Assembly: GCA_022813625.1 (NCBI GenBank)
Contig: JAKLMB010000001.1
Span: forward strand, 1,612,001 to 1,676,000
Reading direction: 5' to 3'
DNA from: Aaosphaeria pasadenensis
Taxonomy: Eukaryota; Ascomycota; Dothideomycetes; Pleosporales
Length of the DNA: 64,000 bases
Under the pieces are notes generated by a model that was not told the DNA's origin, did not search any database, and was given only the letters and a program-made list of their open reading frames with translations. Positions 46,470-56,787 of the stretch are shown piece after piece; the first letter of the stretch is position 1, and every line of letters begins with the position of its first letter. The position numbers were made by a program, and so were the translations under genes.

Positions 46470-47620
46470 GACGCAATGCGAGATGGATTGATGTGCCTTA
46501 TCGCCCCTGGTGTTTCTAGTTTAACGGAATTATGGAAATGGAGAAGGAGGATTATGGCAAGCAATTAGATTAGAACGACGTCTAGCAGTCGCAATATATT
46601 ATGAGTGCAACAGCGAGGAGGTGCCGGCCCGGAATTTGATCAGAAATTCGATGCAATCATACATTGTCCGGACGGAGACTTGTGGATCTTGTGGATCTAA
46701 CTTGTCTGTTTCGACGTCGGAACCGAGGCATCGCCCTAGTTAATGAGGGGCTAACGGACTTTCACCATAGTGACTATACTGAACTCTGCATAAACTCCTC
46801 ACTTCCAACACCAACAAAGAGTAGCAGCGGGAGAGTCGTGCAGCAAAACATCTGATTCTCTGTCCGTTGGTAGATCTCCACTGCGCACAGGCACACGATG
46901 TCATAAGCTATATCCGAGCCCTCATATATACCATATCATACCTTTTGTCGCAATTTGTAGGATCCCACTCGTCGTGGGGGTAAATAACAATGCTTTCCGC
47001 CGTACCGGGTCAAATGGTTCTGATATGCGAAGCGCTCCTGCGAACCTGCATGTATCGAGTAAGCGGTTTTTCCCTTGCTAGGTACCTTTCTGGCTGCTCT
47101 CCCATATTTGCCGGCGTTGCTGTGCGTGCGGTACGGTATTGGAAGGTCAACAGCAGCGCAGCTGTGCACATACATGTATTAACCATGTGCTCCGGGGTCC
47201 GATTTGACCCAGAGCGTCGGATTGCATGCTGCGGACCGTCGTATTGCCAATAGTAACTATAACATCGTCAGGGTTGGTGTATATGTGCACCCGTTTGATA
47301 GCATCTTCGGAAGATAGGGACGCCGGCATGCGTAATGAGTTTAGGAAAGGGATTGCTTTCATGCCAAAGGATGGCGCATCAGGTGGGCTTTGAGATCAGG
47401 GTTTTTTGAACCTCTGTTTATTTGTTGCACTTATGCTAGTGTACTCAAAGGTGTTGATTTCCAACATCCCTTAGTGTCGTTCCACGTTTTGTATACGTGA
47501 CTTTTGTATGTAATACAATGGTATCATAATAGAAGCAAGACCAAATGGCCATCCTGAAAAGTCAGAATCTCAAGCCGCAAAGGGCGAGCGACGCTCAGCT
47601 AAGCTATACTGCAATCGATA
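46470..47620. other. Epoxide hydrolase upstream region
   Basis: About 1.15 kb holding the hydrolase promoter and the 3' side of the pinin-domain gene. No further gene seen. Confidence 0.4.
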
Positions 47621-48723
47621 TCAGTAAATAACGGTGTCCTCTGTTGCTTCAACCATCTCTTCCCCATTTTCGTCCATCAAATCCTTATGTGCGTCTTCGT
47701 CCATGGCCTCTTGAGCTGGGACGTCAGCTTCATGGCTTGAGGCCACCTGGTCCCCATTGACCGCCTCGTCCATTGGCTCTTCTGCATGATCTGCTCTCCG
47801 TTCCGGGTCCTTGGGATCAGGCCCTTCGTCTTGAGTTCCGCCATTGGTGGTGGGTTGTGGGAGGTGCCGTGGGGTAATTGGGTGAACGATCTTACCATCT
47901 GAGGGTTCTGCATCTGCATCCCGCTCGCTGCTATTGTGAGTCGTCCGTATTTGCTCGCCATCCTCGTTCCCTTGAGCATTAGGCTCTCCATTAAGCTCTT
48001 CTTGTTCCCGTCGGATGAGCTGCTCCGCTTCCGCAATCTGTTGTTCTATCCGCCGATCTTCCTCGGGGGTAGTCTCCCAGGGTTTGTAGTACTATAACAA
48101 TTATTAGCTTGACAGTTCATAGCAAGCATACACGGCAGGTGAAAGTGCTAGTTCAACTTACCAGATGAGGCTCGGTTTCAGTCCGAAGGAAACGAGCGGT
48201 GTGCCGCAAATTTGCGTGTCGGAGTCGCGTCTGGTCAAGCAAGTCAGTCTGGATCCGAACAACAGAGAAACTTAGCCCTGCATACCGATTCCTTCTCGAA
48301 AGCTGCCTGCTCTTTCTGTCGTTGAACTCGGATGAACTTCAATCGCTCCTGTCTCTTCAGATCATTTTCCTGGTCGTCGATTTCCCTTTGAGCTTTCTGC
48401 CTTTTCTCTATCTCTGACCGTCGCTTTTGCACAGCACTGCCAGTGTTGTGAGAAAGTGCTCCCAAGGCTGCGCCGAACAATCTGCGTTCGCGTCCGCGTT
48501 CACGTCGACCTGTAGGTGGCGCATTCGATGGTTTCGTGGTAATCGAGTCCCGGCGATCAGCATGGAGAGGTTGGTCGATGCTGTTGAGTCGTTGGCGCTT
48601 AGGATCTTGTTCAGAGATTGATGATTGTCGTCTTTTGTGAGTACTTGAAGGTGAGGCTGGCGGTGGTGGAGATTCAGATTCGGGCTCCGGTAGTACCACG
48701 GCAGATGCAATCGTTGTATCCAT
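47621..48723 (-). CDS. Pinin/SDK/MemA-domain nuclear protein
   Basis: Three exons (48723-48286, 48230-48162, 48091-47621) give 325 residues. The pinin_SDK_memA domain is clear: RRLFGAALGALSHNTG, KRRSEIEKRQKAQREID, LKRQERLKFIRVQRQKEQ, HTARFLRTETEPHLYYKPW. Upstream is a Pro/Ser-rich segment with KRRQSS and PKRQRL, likely nuclear signals. Downstream is a coiled EEDRRIEQQIAEAEQLIRREQEEL and an acidic tail with repeated EPMDEA/EAMDEDA blocks. Animal pinin is an exon-junction and splicing factor of nuclear speckles; fungal proteins share only this domain, so a splicing role is inferred. It is head to head with the SF3b subunit gene across 371 bp. Confidence 0.88.
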
Positions 48724-49094
48724 GGCGGCGGCGCCTGCTGGAAATCGCGAGAAGACTTCGATTTCAATTTGGAATCCTCAATTATTAGTTCATAATTGAT
48801 CAATTGTTGTCTCTTATTTCGTGAAGGACGTGAGCGTCGGCGTGAACATGGTCGAAGCTTCGCGCGGTAATGCGACGCGGTCGTTAGCGTATTCTTGGCG
48901 TTTCGCCGCCAATCCGATTACCAACCCCACATAATAAGTTACTGCCTGTGGATCCTTCGCGACTTTCACTTCAAACAAGACCTCATTGACTTCGACACTT
49001 GTTTCACCTCACCGCAGGAATCGCAGGAGATCTTTCTTTCACGCACAACTGAGAAACTCCAACTCATATACTCACCGCCAAACCCACAAGCACA
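48724..49094. promoter_or_regulatory. Bidirectional promoter between pinin-domain and PHF5A genes
   Basis: 371 bp separate the two divergent start codons. It includes a GC-rich stretch (GAAGCTTCGCGCGGTAATGCGACGCGG, here split: GAAGCTTCGCGCG, GCGACGCGG near 48856-48880) with an ACGCGG core, and no clear TATA box. Confidence 0.6.
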
Positions 49095-49484
49095 ATGTCT
49101 CGCCATCATCCGTAAGTTCTCCTACTCTTTAGCTCCCTCAAGCTATCTGACATGATACTAACGTTTTTCTTCAGAGATCTCGTCATGTGCCGCAAACAAG
49201 CCGGAATCTCCATCGGACGCCTCTGCGACAAATGCGACGGAAAATGCCCCGTATGCGACTCCTACGTCCGCCCGACCACCCTCGCCCGCATCTGCGACGA
49301 ATGCTCCTTCGGCAACTACCAAAACAAGTGCGTTGTCTGCGGTGGCGAGGGCATATCTGACGCCTTCTACTGCTTCGAATGCACACGGCTGGAGAAGGAC
49401 CGCGACGGCTGTCCGAAGATTATCAATTTGGGTTCCTCGAGAACGGATCTGTTCTACCAGAAGAAGAATTTTAGGAACCATTAG
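49095..49484 (+). CDS. RDS3: SF3b subunit PHF5A/Rds3 (PHD-finger-like splicing factor)
   Basis: Two exons (49095-49111, 49175-49484) give 108 residues, the conserved family length (about 107-110). The 63-nt intron has a perfect TACTAAC branch point. The sequence is almost diagnostic: MSRHHPDLVMCRKQAG, GRLCDKCDGKCPVCDSYVRP, ARICDECSFGNYQNKCVVCGG, DAFYCFECTRLEKDRDGCPKI and the end NLGSSRTDLFYQKK. Thirteen Cys form the knotted three-zinc fold. The protein is a core subunit of the SF3b complex of U2 snRNP, contacting SF3B1 and the branch-point adenosine pocket. Start and splice are fixed by the conserved N terminus. Confidence 0.98.
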
Positions 49485-52400
49485 CAAGGGACATGAGGGC
49501 ATCCTTATGATATGGAATGCACAATTTGAGGCTAGAGGTTGCCATGTTCTACGATGAGAGGATCCGGTCGATTTACCATTTCACTGAGAAGTCAAACCGA
49601 AGGTTAAAGGTGGAGGCTTAGAAACCAGATGGTCAAAGGAAAGAAGAGAGTCAGTACATGAAGACGGATCGATATCATGGCCGCATGGTCAGTCACCTAT
49701 ACAAAGGGCATATTCCCAGAGAGTGGCAAGATGGGGTAAAATCAGCATATGAGGCCAAAGGAGTCAAAATTACCACACAGGGAGCACTTTCGGATAAGGA
49801 TAATAGCGATTAGACATGGTTCACTTTGCTGGTTGAAAGACAAGGTCTGCAGGTACCTTGCAGACAAAGCATCTTGCTCGGTGAAAATTGAGATGACTCG
49901 GTCATATGTTTCCCTAGTATTGTAAATGTAACGTTTGATACCCTATAACACCATAATTTCACGTTCTAAACACCAACTTCCTTCGTTCCTTTTGTTGAAT
50001 GGGCAGCACATTATGGGACTGAGCAGAGCATTCATGATCATGTGGGAGTAAAAAAAAACTATGTATTGTCAAGACATCAACATTGAAGCCCCTAGGGACG
50101 CCGTGGCACCAATATTTGAATTAATGATGTTTGTATGACACGATCGAATTGCTAAGTACGCTCCAACCACCACCACCCAGAGGAACACTCAAGCAAGTCC
50201 AACCTAATGTCGACGGGCGCAGGTGTTCCAATAGGTCTCGCTCTCACTCTCCCCCAACCATAGCTCCATCATTGGCGAAAGTGGAGTTGAAGTGGTAGTT
50301 GAGTGACCGTTGAGGTCTTTCTTGGGAAGACGACTCTTAGGCCCGAGACTGTGCTGGGTGGTGATGTTAGTTAGGAAGTTGTTCTAGAGTGTACCAGGCA
50401 ACGTAGACAAGTATAGTCCGTACCTGTACTGAAGACGTCTGAAGACACTCGGATTTCCGACCCCCACAACGAGGCTGGGGTGTGTCGTTTGACTGGCTGG
50501 CCATGACCTTGGAAAGCCGAGGTAGTGGGCTTTGGGTAAACGGTTTTCAGCTTCAATTTTGTGTGAGGGTAACGTGTGAAGCACTGATTCCCCTTCTCTT
50601 CGCCGCGAACTCGTCCAGTACTTATATCCATGGCTCAGCTGCGCTTGTTGTCGTGCAGACGCTCATCCTTTGGATCTTCTGTTCGATCGAGGTGAGAATA
50701 ACAAGGGTGTGCATGATGACTGATGCACGTGGACTGACTCTCTGCACCAGGCAAGTAGAAAATTGCATGAGCGAATGGCTTTCGCTATTTTCAGGTCTCC
50801 AATGAGCTTTTTCGAGACCACGCCTGCTGGGCCAATACACCATCGTATGGAATTCAGATAACAGCAGGCAAATTGTGCCCTCTTGAATGCTCGCTTCGTG
50901 TTCTGCCTCGTTCGTGCCATCGGCAGGGGAAATTGTGCTGAGATCGTCGCCTTGGTCTGGGAAGGGCGGGCGGGGGACAGGGAATCTAGAGGCCCAAAGG
51001 CTATCGTGAAAATGCTGGGGTCGCACTCGATGCACTCAACTGTATCATCAAGGCCACATTAGCCAGAGCTCCATGGATCCAATAAGTGCCAATCGATAGC
51101 TGATCACTTTCAAGGAGGTCATGCCGAAGATATTATGTTGTAATATCAAGTTGTCGTTCGTGTAGTTGGGAGAGCGGAGGAACTGATATTGGAAGGGAGA
51201 TTGAGGGCGGATTTCTGCATGGAGCGGATGCCTGACCGGGGTGGTAATGTCTGCATGTAGCGGATGTCTGACTGGGGTGGATATCTGCATGAACTGGAAA
51301 GAATAGAGTGAAACACACTTCCTCTAGCTTGTGGAAGGAGATACAAGCAGGTGTATGGCGTCTGTGAGGTCGAGAAATAATTTGAAAGATAATTCGATCA
51401 GCAGCCCAATTTCAATAGGAAAGACGTAGTGTCATGCAGTGATGTTCAAGAACATACATTGATCTCAGGCCAACCTAGGCATCTACCCGTCTCCAAGAAC
51501 CTATGCAGTAGGTTCGCAGGTTTTGCACGACGACGAAGCAAGCTATGACAGGGTTGTAGCGAACCGATGAGGGTACCAACCGTGTTTCTGATGAATCTCT
51601 CGAACATTAGACCACACTTTTGCCATTTTGTCATAGGTGACTTATGTTATAGAAGGACTGCAAGTCGCACCCACCCCAGAGGGCCCCTGGGGTAACTAGC
51701 GTGGTTGTCCAGAGTTGGGGTGACGGCGAGATCTGTACCAATTTCGAAGTGACGAGCTCAGAAGGCGTCCGGGGGGAAAGGCAATTGTGACACATCTTAA
51801 TCTAACAGTCAGTGAAGCAATCGCGTGTGTATAGGAGCAGTGCTGCGGCACGAATGCACCTTGATCTGAAAGCGGGAAAAATATCACAGGCAGTACGATC
51901 GACTGGCTGCCTGCATATAGCAAAGCCTTGATTGAGGTATGACAAAAATGGACGTAATGGTCGCCAAGTCTCGAAATGTGTATGCCTGTCAATCATAACC
52001 GTCTGTGATAGCCCTTCGATGGTCGATTGAGAAGGTGAAGTTTATGAGCAATGTATCATTTCGACCAGTGGATCCCGAAGTATGTGCACCATTGTGATTG
52101 CCTTGGACACAGCATCTCACTAGGTTACAATATGACGCGGATCATATTTGTAACACATGTTTAGAAATCTTCATTTCACTTCAGGAATTGTCAGTGTCGG
52201 CGATAAATCTGGTGTTTCCATGCTGTCTGAAGATTGTGGCGATGGAGCTTTGGTCCGTCTATAGGCTTCTTGTAATCCGTCTGTGTATTACCATGCTGCT
52301 CCTAACGGCTCCCCAAGCTTGTTCTAGCGCGAGCCGAATTGCTAACCTATAGTTTTTAGTAAAGGTCGAGCAGGCATTTCTTGGGTGATGTAACTTGGAG

Positions 52401-53197
52401 ATACGTGCATATGTTTGACCAAGATGAAAGCTACTGGGTGATGAATGCACCATCATTGTCGAAAGCTGCTGTTACTACTGTCTTTTGAGGTCACATCATG
52501 AAGAAATGAAATTGGAATTATAACGAATATGTCTAAGAACATGTTAGCTTCGCAAAAACAATATACCATGGTGTTTCCTGACTTGATTTTTTTCGGAGTG
52601 AACGAACATACTAGACTAGCACTTTAGATCTTGAATCTAAATATTGCGAGTGACAGATAGGCATCTCTCAAAATGCAGGCCCTTGGTCTTGTGATCAGAC
52701 CTCGTATCATCACTCCCCAACTGGCACGAGTCAGCACGACATCATGAGTGAACTGTGGTGAGCAAAGGTGCAGAAGTAGCACGTTGTAAGGTGATCGACG
52801 AAGTACGTGTGAAAATGTGGCAGGTGAGCATGAAACTAATCACAATGAATTCTTGGATCTTGAGTGACGAGTATGTATGTATCTGTACTTGGAGGAGTTG
52901 TAGTCACTGTTCCAGCTTGTAAGGCGTCATCGAGAAACTGACCTGTCACGCCCGTGCATTCCCGCCTGCGCACGGCCACACATTGAACCCAGTACGAGTA
53001 CCAGCAGGCGCGACAGGCAGCCGTCCCCCACCCCCACTATCCCGCAACAGATCATCTCTCTTTCACAGTTACCTACATCAACACCCCGCACAGTTATACT
53101 ACAACCACCATTTGCGTCTCAATCACAAACAACCCAAGGAAAACACCTCAAGCAAACAGTTCGAAATTACAAAAAGCCATCACATACGCCCTCCATT
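49485..53197. other. 3.7-kb gene-poor region
   Basis: No gene supported on either strand. Frames of 80-137 codons around 50371-51035 and 51696-52352 lack domains and plausible starts. A two-and-a-half copy minisatellite lies at 51215-51292 (listed separately). The last 250 bp are the ATG3 leader, C-rich and A-rich. Confidence 0.45.
51215..51292. repeat. Short minisatellite, period 34-36 bp
   Basis: The block CTGCATG(G/T)AGCGGATG followed by (C/T)CTGA(C/T)(C/T)GGGGTGG starts at 51215 and again at 51251; a third partial copy starts at 51285. Confidence 0.7.
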
Positions 53198-54355
53198 ATG
53201 GCCTACAACTTCGTGCGCTCATATATAGACACTTTTCGCGAACGAACCGCGGCCATCAGCCACACTTCGACCTTCCGCAGTACTGGCCAGCTCACGCCAG
53301 AGGAGTTCGTCCTAGCTGGCGACTTCCTAGTATTCAAGTTTCCTTCCTGGGAGTGGGCAGATGCTTCATCTCCCGCGAAACGCTCCCCACATTTTCCTCC
53401 TGGGAAGCAGTTCCTAGTCACCCGCGGTGTTCCCTGCCACCGCCGCCTTGATGACAACTTCGCCGGGGATGCGGGTCAGGACGAAACCCTCGTTGGGGAT
53501 GGATTCGCATCGGGCGAGGGACAGGCAGACGATGATGGCTGGCTCAGGACTGGTGGTATGGCAGCAAGTCAAGAGGCAAAGGTTCGGGATGTGAGGACAG
53601 TAGACGAAAGTGGCAACCTAGGAGCCGCAGAGGAAGAGGAGGAGATTCCCGATATGGAAGATGAGGATGATGAGGAGGCTATAATAAGAGAACCTCAAGG
53701 AAGCGGAAGCACTTCAGCGTAGGTGGTAATCGGAACTGGCTTTGGACATGCATGCTAACGATTCCCAGTCCCCTTCGTACCTACACCCTATATATCTGCT
53801 ACTCGGCGCACTACAGAACACCTCGACTATACCTATCCGGCTATGGCGCAACATCGGTCCCGCTGAGTCCACGAGAGATGATGGAGGATATTGTCGGTGA
53901 CTACAAGGACAAGACGGTGACGATCGAAGATCATCCTTTCTTTGATCATGCGGTCAAAACAGCCTCAGTTCATCCTTGCAAGCATGCTTCCGTCATGAAG
54001 GTTCTATTAGATCGCGCCGACGCAGCTTTGAAGCTTCGACTAGCAAAGCTCAAGGCCGGCAAAGATGTTGGCAAAGTCGACAGCGGCATGGAAGGCTTAG
54101 TAGACGATACGAAGCTGCTCAAGCTAACGGAGCAGGCCAAGACAAAGGACGGCGATGAATCAAAGGATAATGAATGGGATCTTGTGGAAGGCAGCAGTGA
54201 GGAAGACGAGGTTGCTATTCGCGTCGACCAATACCTTGTCGTCTTCCTTAAATTCATGGCCAGGTAAGTCCACTTCGGCTCCATATTTAGTATCATTCCT
54301 GACTTGTCGCAGTGTCACTCCCGGGATCGAACATGACTTCACCATGGGAGTGTGA
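53198..54355 (+). CDS. ATG3: Autophagy E2-like conjugating enzyme Atg3
   Basis: Three exons (53198-53718, 53769-54263, 54313-54355) give 352 residues, slightly longer than yeast Atg3 (310). N-terminal FVRSYIDTFRER and LTPEEFVLAGDFLVFKFPSWEW match the family. The flexible acidic middle (about 105-175) is expanded. The E2 fold continues with YTLYICYSAHYRTPRLYLSGY, KTVTIEDHPFF and the active-site motif SVHPCKHASVMKVL (Cys244). The C-terminal end [24 protein letters not shown] spans the last intron. An Atg8-interacting candidate, W310-D-L-V, sits in the handle region as WEDL does in yeast. Atg3 takes Atg8 from Atg7 and passes it to phosphatidylethanolamine with Atg12-Atg5. Confidence 0.96.
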
Positions 54356-54705
54356 TAGATATATATGAATTTCTATTCCTATACCATAATCTTTCTTACG
54401 ACTCGTTTGCTACAATTTACTGGGCGAACGAGGATATCTCTTGTTTTGGCGTCGGTTCACATGATTCAATATGGGCATAAAGGCAAGCGGGCGTACCTCC
54501 TGACAGGAAAGGCGGTATTGTATATTTTGCTAAATATGGAAAGTGCACAACATTGATATCAATCTGCGCGTTTGCGTGCTCAGTACAGTAACACATTAGC
54601 AACTAAACATTTTGTTAAACAGACTCGAATGGCGCTAATGATGAACAATCGCAGAAGAAACAGCTGACCACACACATACACATCCACCCCACCTGACCTG
54701 ACACT
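54356..54705. other. Convergent 3' region
   Basis: 350 bp between the ATG3 stop and the stop of the secreted-protein gene. Both 3' UTRs must lie here. No gene seen. Confidence 0.4.
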
Positions 54706-55208
54706 TTAGTCCCAATGCCTCATCCCCGTGGGCCGTCTCAGCTCGAGTTCCTTACCCTCATAACCGAAGTCCCGAATGCTGAAGTCTTGCCCTCGGAAGA
54801 CAGCACCGAACTTCTGAGAGATAGTGTCGGCAAAGCTCTGTGGTGCAGCAGCGCGAGGCAGCATCTGCGGTGACTCGAGTGAGCCTGGTGCGATGTCACC
54901 AGATTGATCGCGCTTCTCCTCTTCGGAAGGTGTTCGGAATACTGCGTACAACCTAGACGTGACGTGGTCTAAGAATGGTTGATGCTCCAACTCGTTGTCA
55001 ATCAGGGGAATGGACAATTGCTCCGCAATATCGTGCTGGAGACGTCAGTTTCATGATAATAGTGACGGAAAAAATTTCTTACCTCGGCCATGCCTTCGGA
55101 CCGCATGACTTCTGCTCGACGCTGCAAAGCAGGGGCAGCTGGGGTGATGGGGATGGCAGCTACACTGGCGACGATGGCCATCAAGGCCGCTGTTGAGAAT
55201 CCACGCAT
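54706..55208 (-). CDS. Small secreted protein of unknown function
   Basis: Two exons (55208-55083, 55035-54706; 47-nt intron) give 151 residues. MRGFSTAALMAIVASVAAIPITPAAP is a typical signal peptide with cleavage after about residue 18. A dibasic LQRRAEV at about 30 is a likely Kex2 site, so a short pro-peptide may be removed. The mature part has no Cys, is acidic to neutral, and contains two similar short blocks (SRLYAVFRTPSEE and SQKFGAVFRGQDFS), a possible internal repeat around AVFR. It ends RRPTGMRHWD. No family recognised. Without Cys it is not a classical effector; a secreted or wall-associated peptide precursor is possible. Confidence 0.7.
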
Positions 55209-56787
55209 GTTATCGAATGACTTCAGGAGGTATTTGGGAGAGACTTCAGATCGAGAACAGTGAGTTCGAATTGATGTGTCGTTGGCTGTAGATGCTGTGA
55301 TCTGGATTGAAGCCTTTAATGATATTCTGGGAGGAACGAATGACTTGCTTCAAAAGAGCGAGAAGCATGGGAATACCACGAAGAGAGCACCAAAGAAGGA
55401 CTGAGGGTAAGAGGACTCGATCGACGATATTTGAAGGGGGAGAAGAAGAGTGAGGAAAAGAGGATGATATTGGAACCCCGCTCGCCTGAGACTCGACCTA
55501 GGCCCGTCCGTGTGGCCACATGCGCTCTCTTTCTTTATATGAGAGACCTGTCACCAGCGGAAGGGAGCGATGTTACTAGAAAGGGACAAATATGATATGA
55601 GGAAGAGGCTAGGGATCGACAGTAAGGAGAGACATTGTCACGTTCGCGCGCTGGAGAGTCACGCCGCTGGTAGGGCGCGTACACTGATATGACAAGAATA
55701 AGTTATGAAGGGGAGGGAAGAATTTGCGGGTGCATGAGCTTGACAGTTGGAGAATGCTTGGTGCTCGCGAATGCGAATCTTCCAATTACGCGTGAAGGCG
55801 TGGCGGGCAGAGGAGTGTGTGAGGGATAGCGAGCATGCAAGGGAATCGACGCTCAACGGGTTTCAAAGCCATTCTGCCCCCAACGGTGCGCATGTGGGTA
55901 TGGGATAGAAAGGAAATAATGTCCTGTCTGATTTCCCATTATTTCCTGATCGATACTCGCGAATAGCTATTGTGACGAGCCTGCCCCAGCCATTCAATAG
56001 TCAGTGCAATACCATCCATACCACTTCGAATTGGCTGTCCGTGGGGGATGGGCTTTCAGGCTGTGAATCGCGACTCTCGCCTACTAACAGGAGCAACCCC
56101 CCATAGAAGAGGGATATCGATAATCGCTACTGACATCCTATTTCAGGACAAATGTTCTACACACTGGACACATGAGAGTGCTACTGGTTTCCCTTGCCAC
56201 AGACGACAGAAGTTGACACATGGCACCGCAACTGGTAACGTCACTATGGAGCACTTTTCAGCGAGGCGTCCATTAAAGTTTGTATGAAAGACATGAGGTT
56301 CTCACGATACCATGGACTCTGAACAACAGACTGTGACGGTGAGGTTGAGGTGGCAGGGTGATGTCCCCTCCTACTCATACGAGTAGTTACTATGAGAGTA
56401 ACGACCTCGTAGGGTTGAACTAACCAAAGGAAGATGACACGTCCAGTTCGTCATTGCCAAGTCCATCGTTCACGCATCTACCCAGCTCCTTCCTCGTACT
56501 GCTTGGATCGAGTCCAACTACTTGTAAATTGCTTTCTTACCTTCATCCACTTCTTCGCTTCCTTTCGTCTTCTTGGTCCTTATTCGCTTCTCATGATCAT
56601 TACCGTGGTTTTGGAAATCAAATATCCCTCCCTTTGAGTCTTATTGGATCTCAGAATATCATGACTTTTATTTCTCCTCCCGGTCGCAACCCAATTGCTC
56701 ACAGAGGCAGCCTTGTTTGGATGCACCCTAGCCGTGCCCTTACTTGACTTACTTGATTATTGGACTGTGACGTCGCACGCATTGACG
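55209..56787. other. Intergenic region upstream of secreted protein and Pol4 genes
   Basis: Divergent promoters of the two flanking genes. Only short frames without features. The Pol4 frame is open upstream to 56695 but without an ATG, so its leader lies here. Confidence 0.4.
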
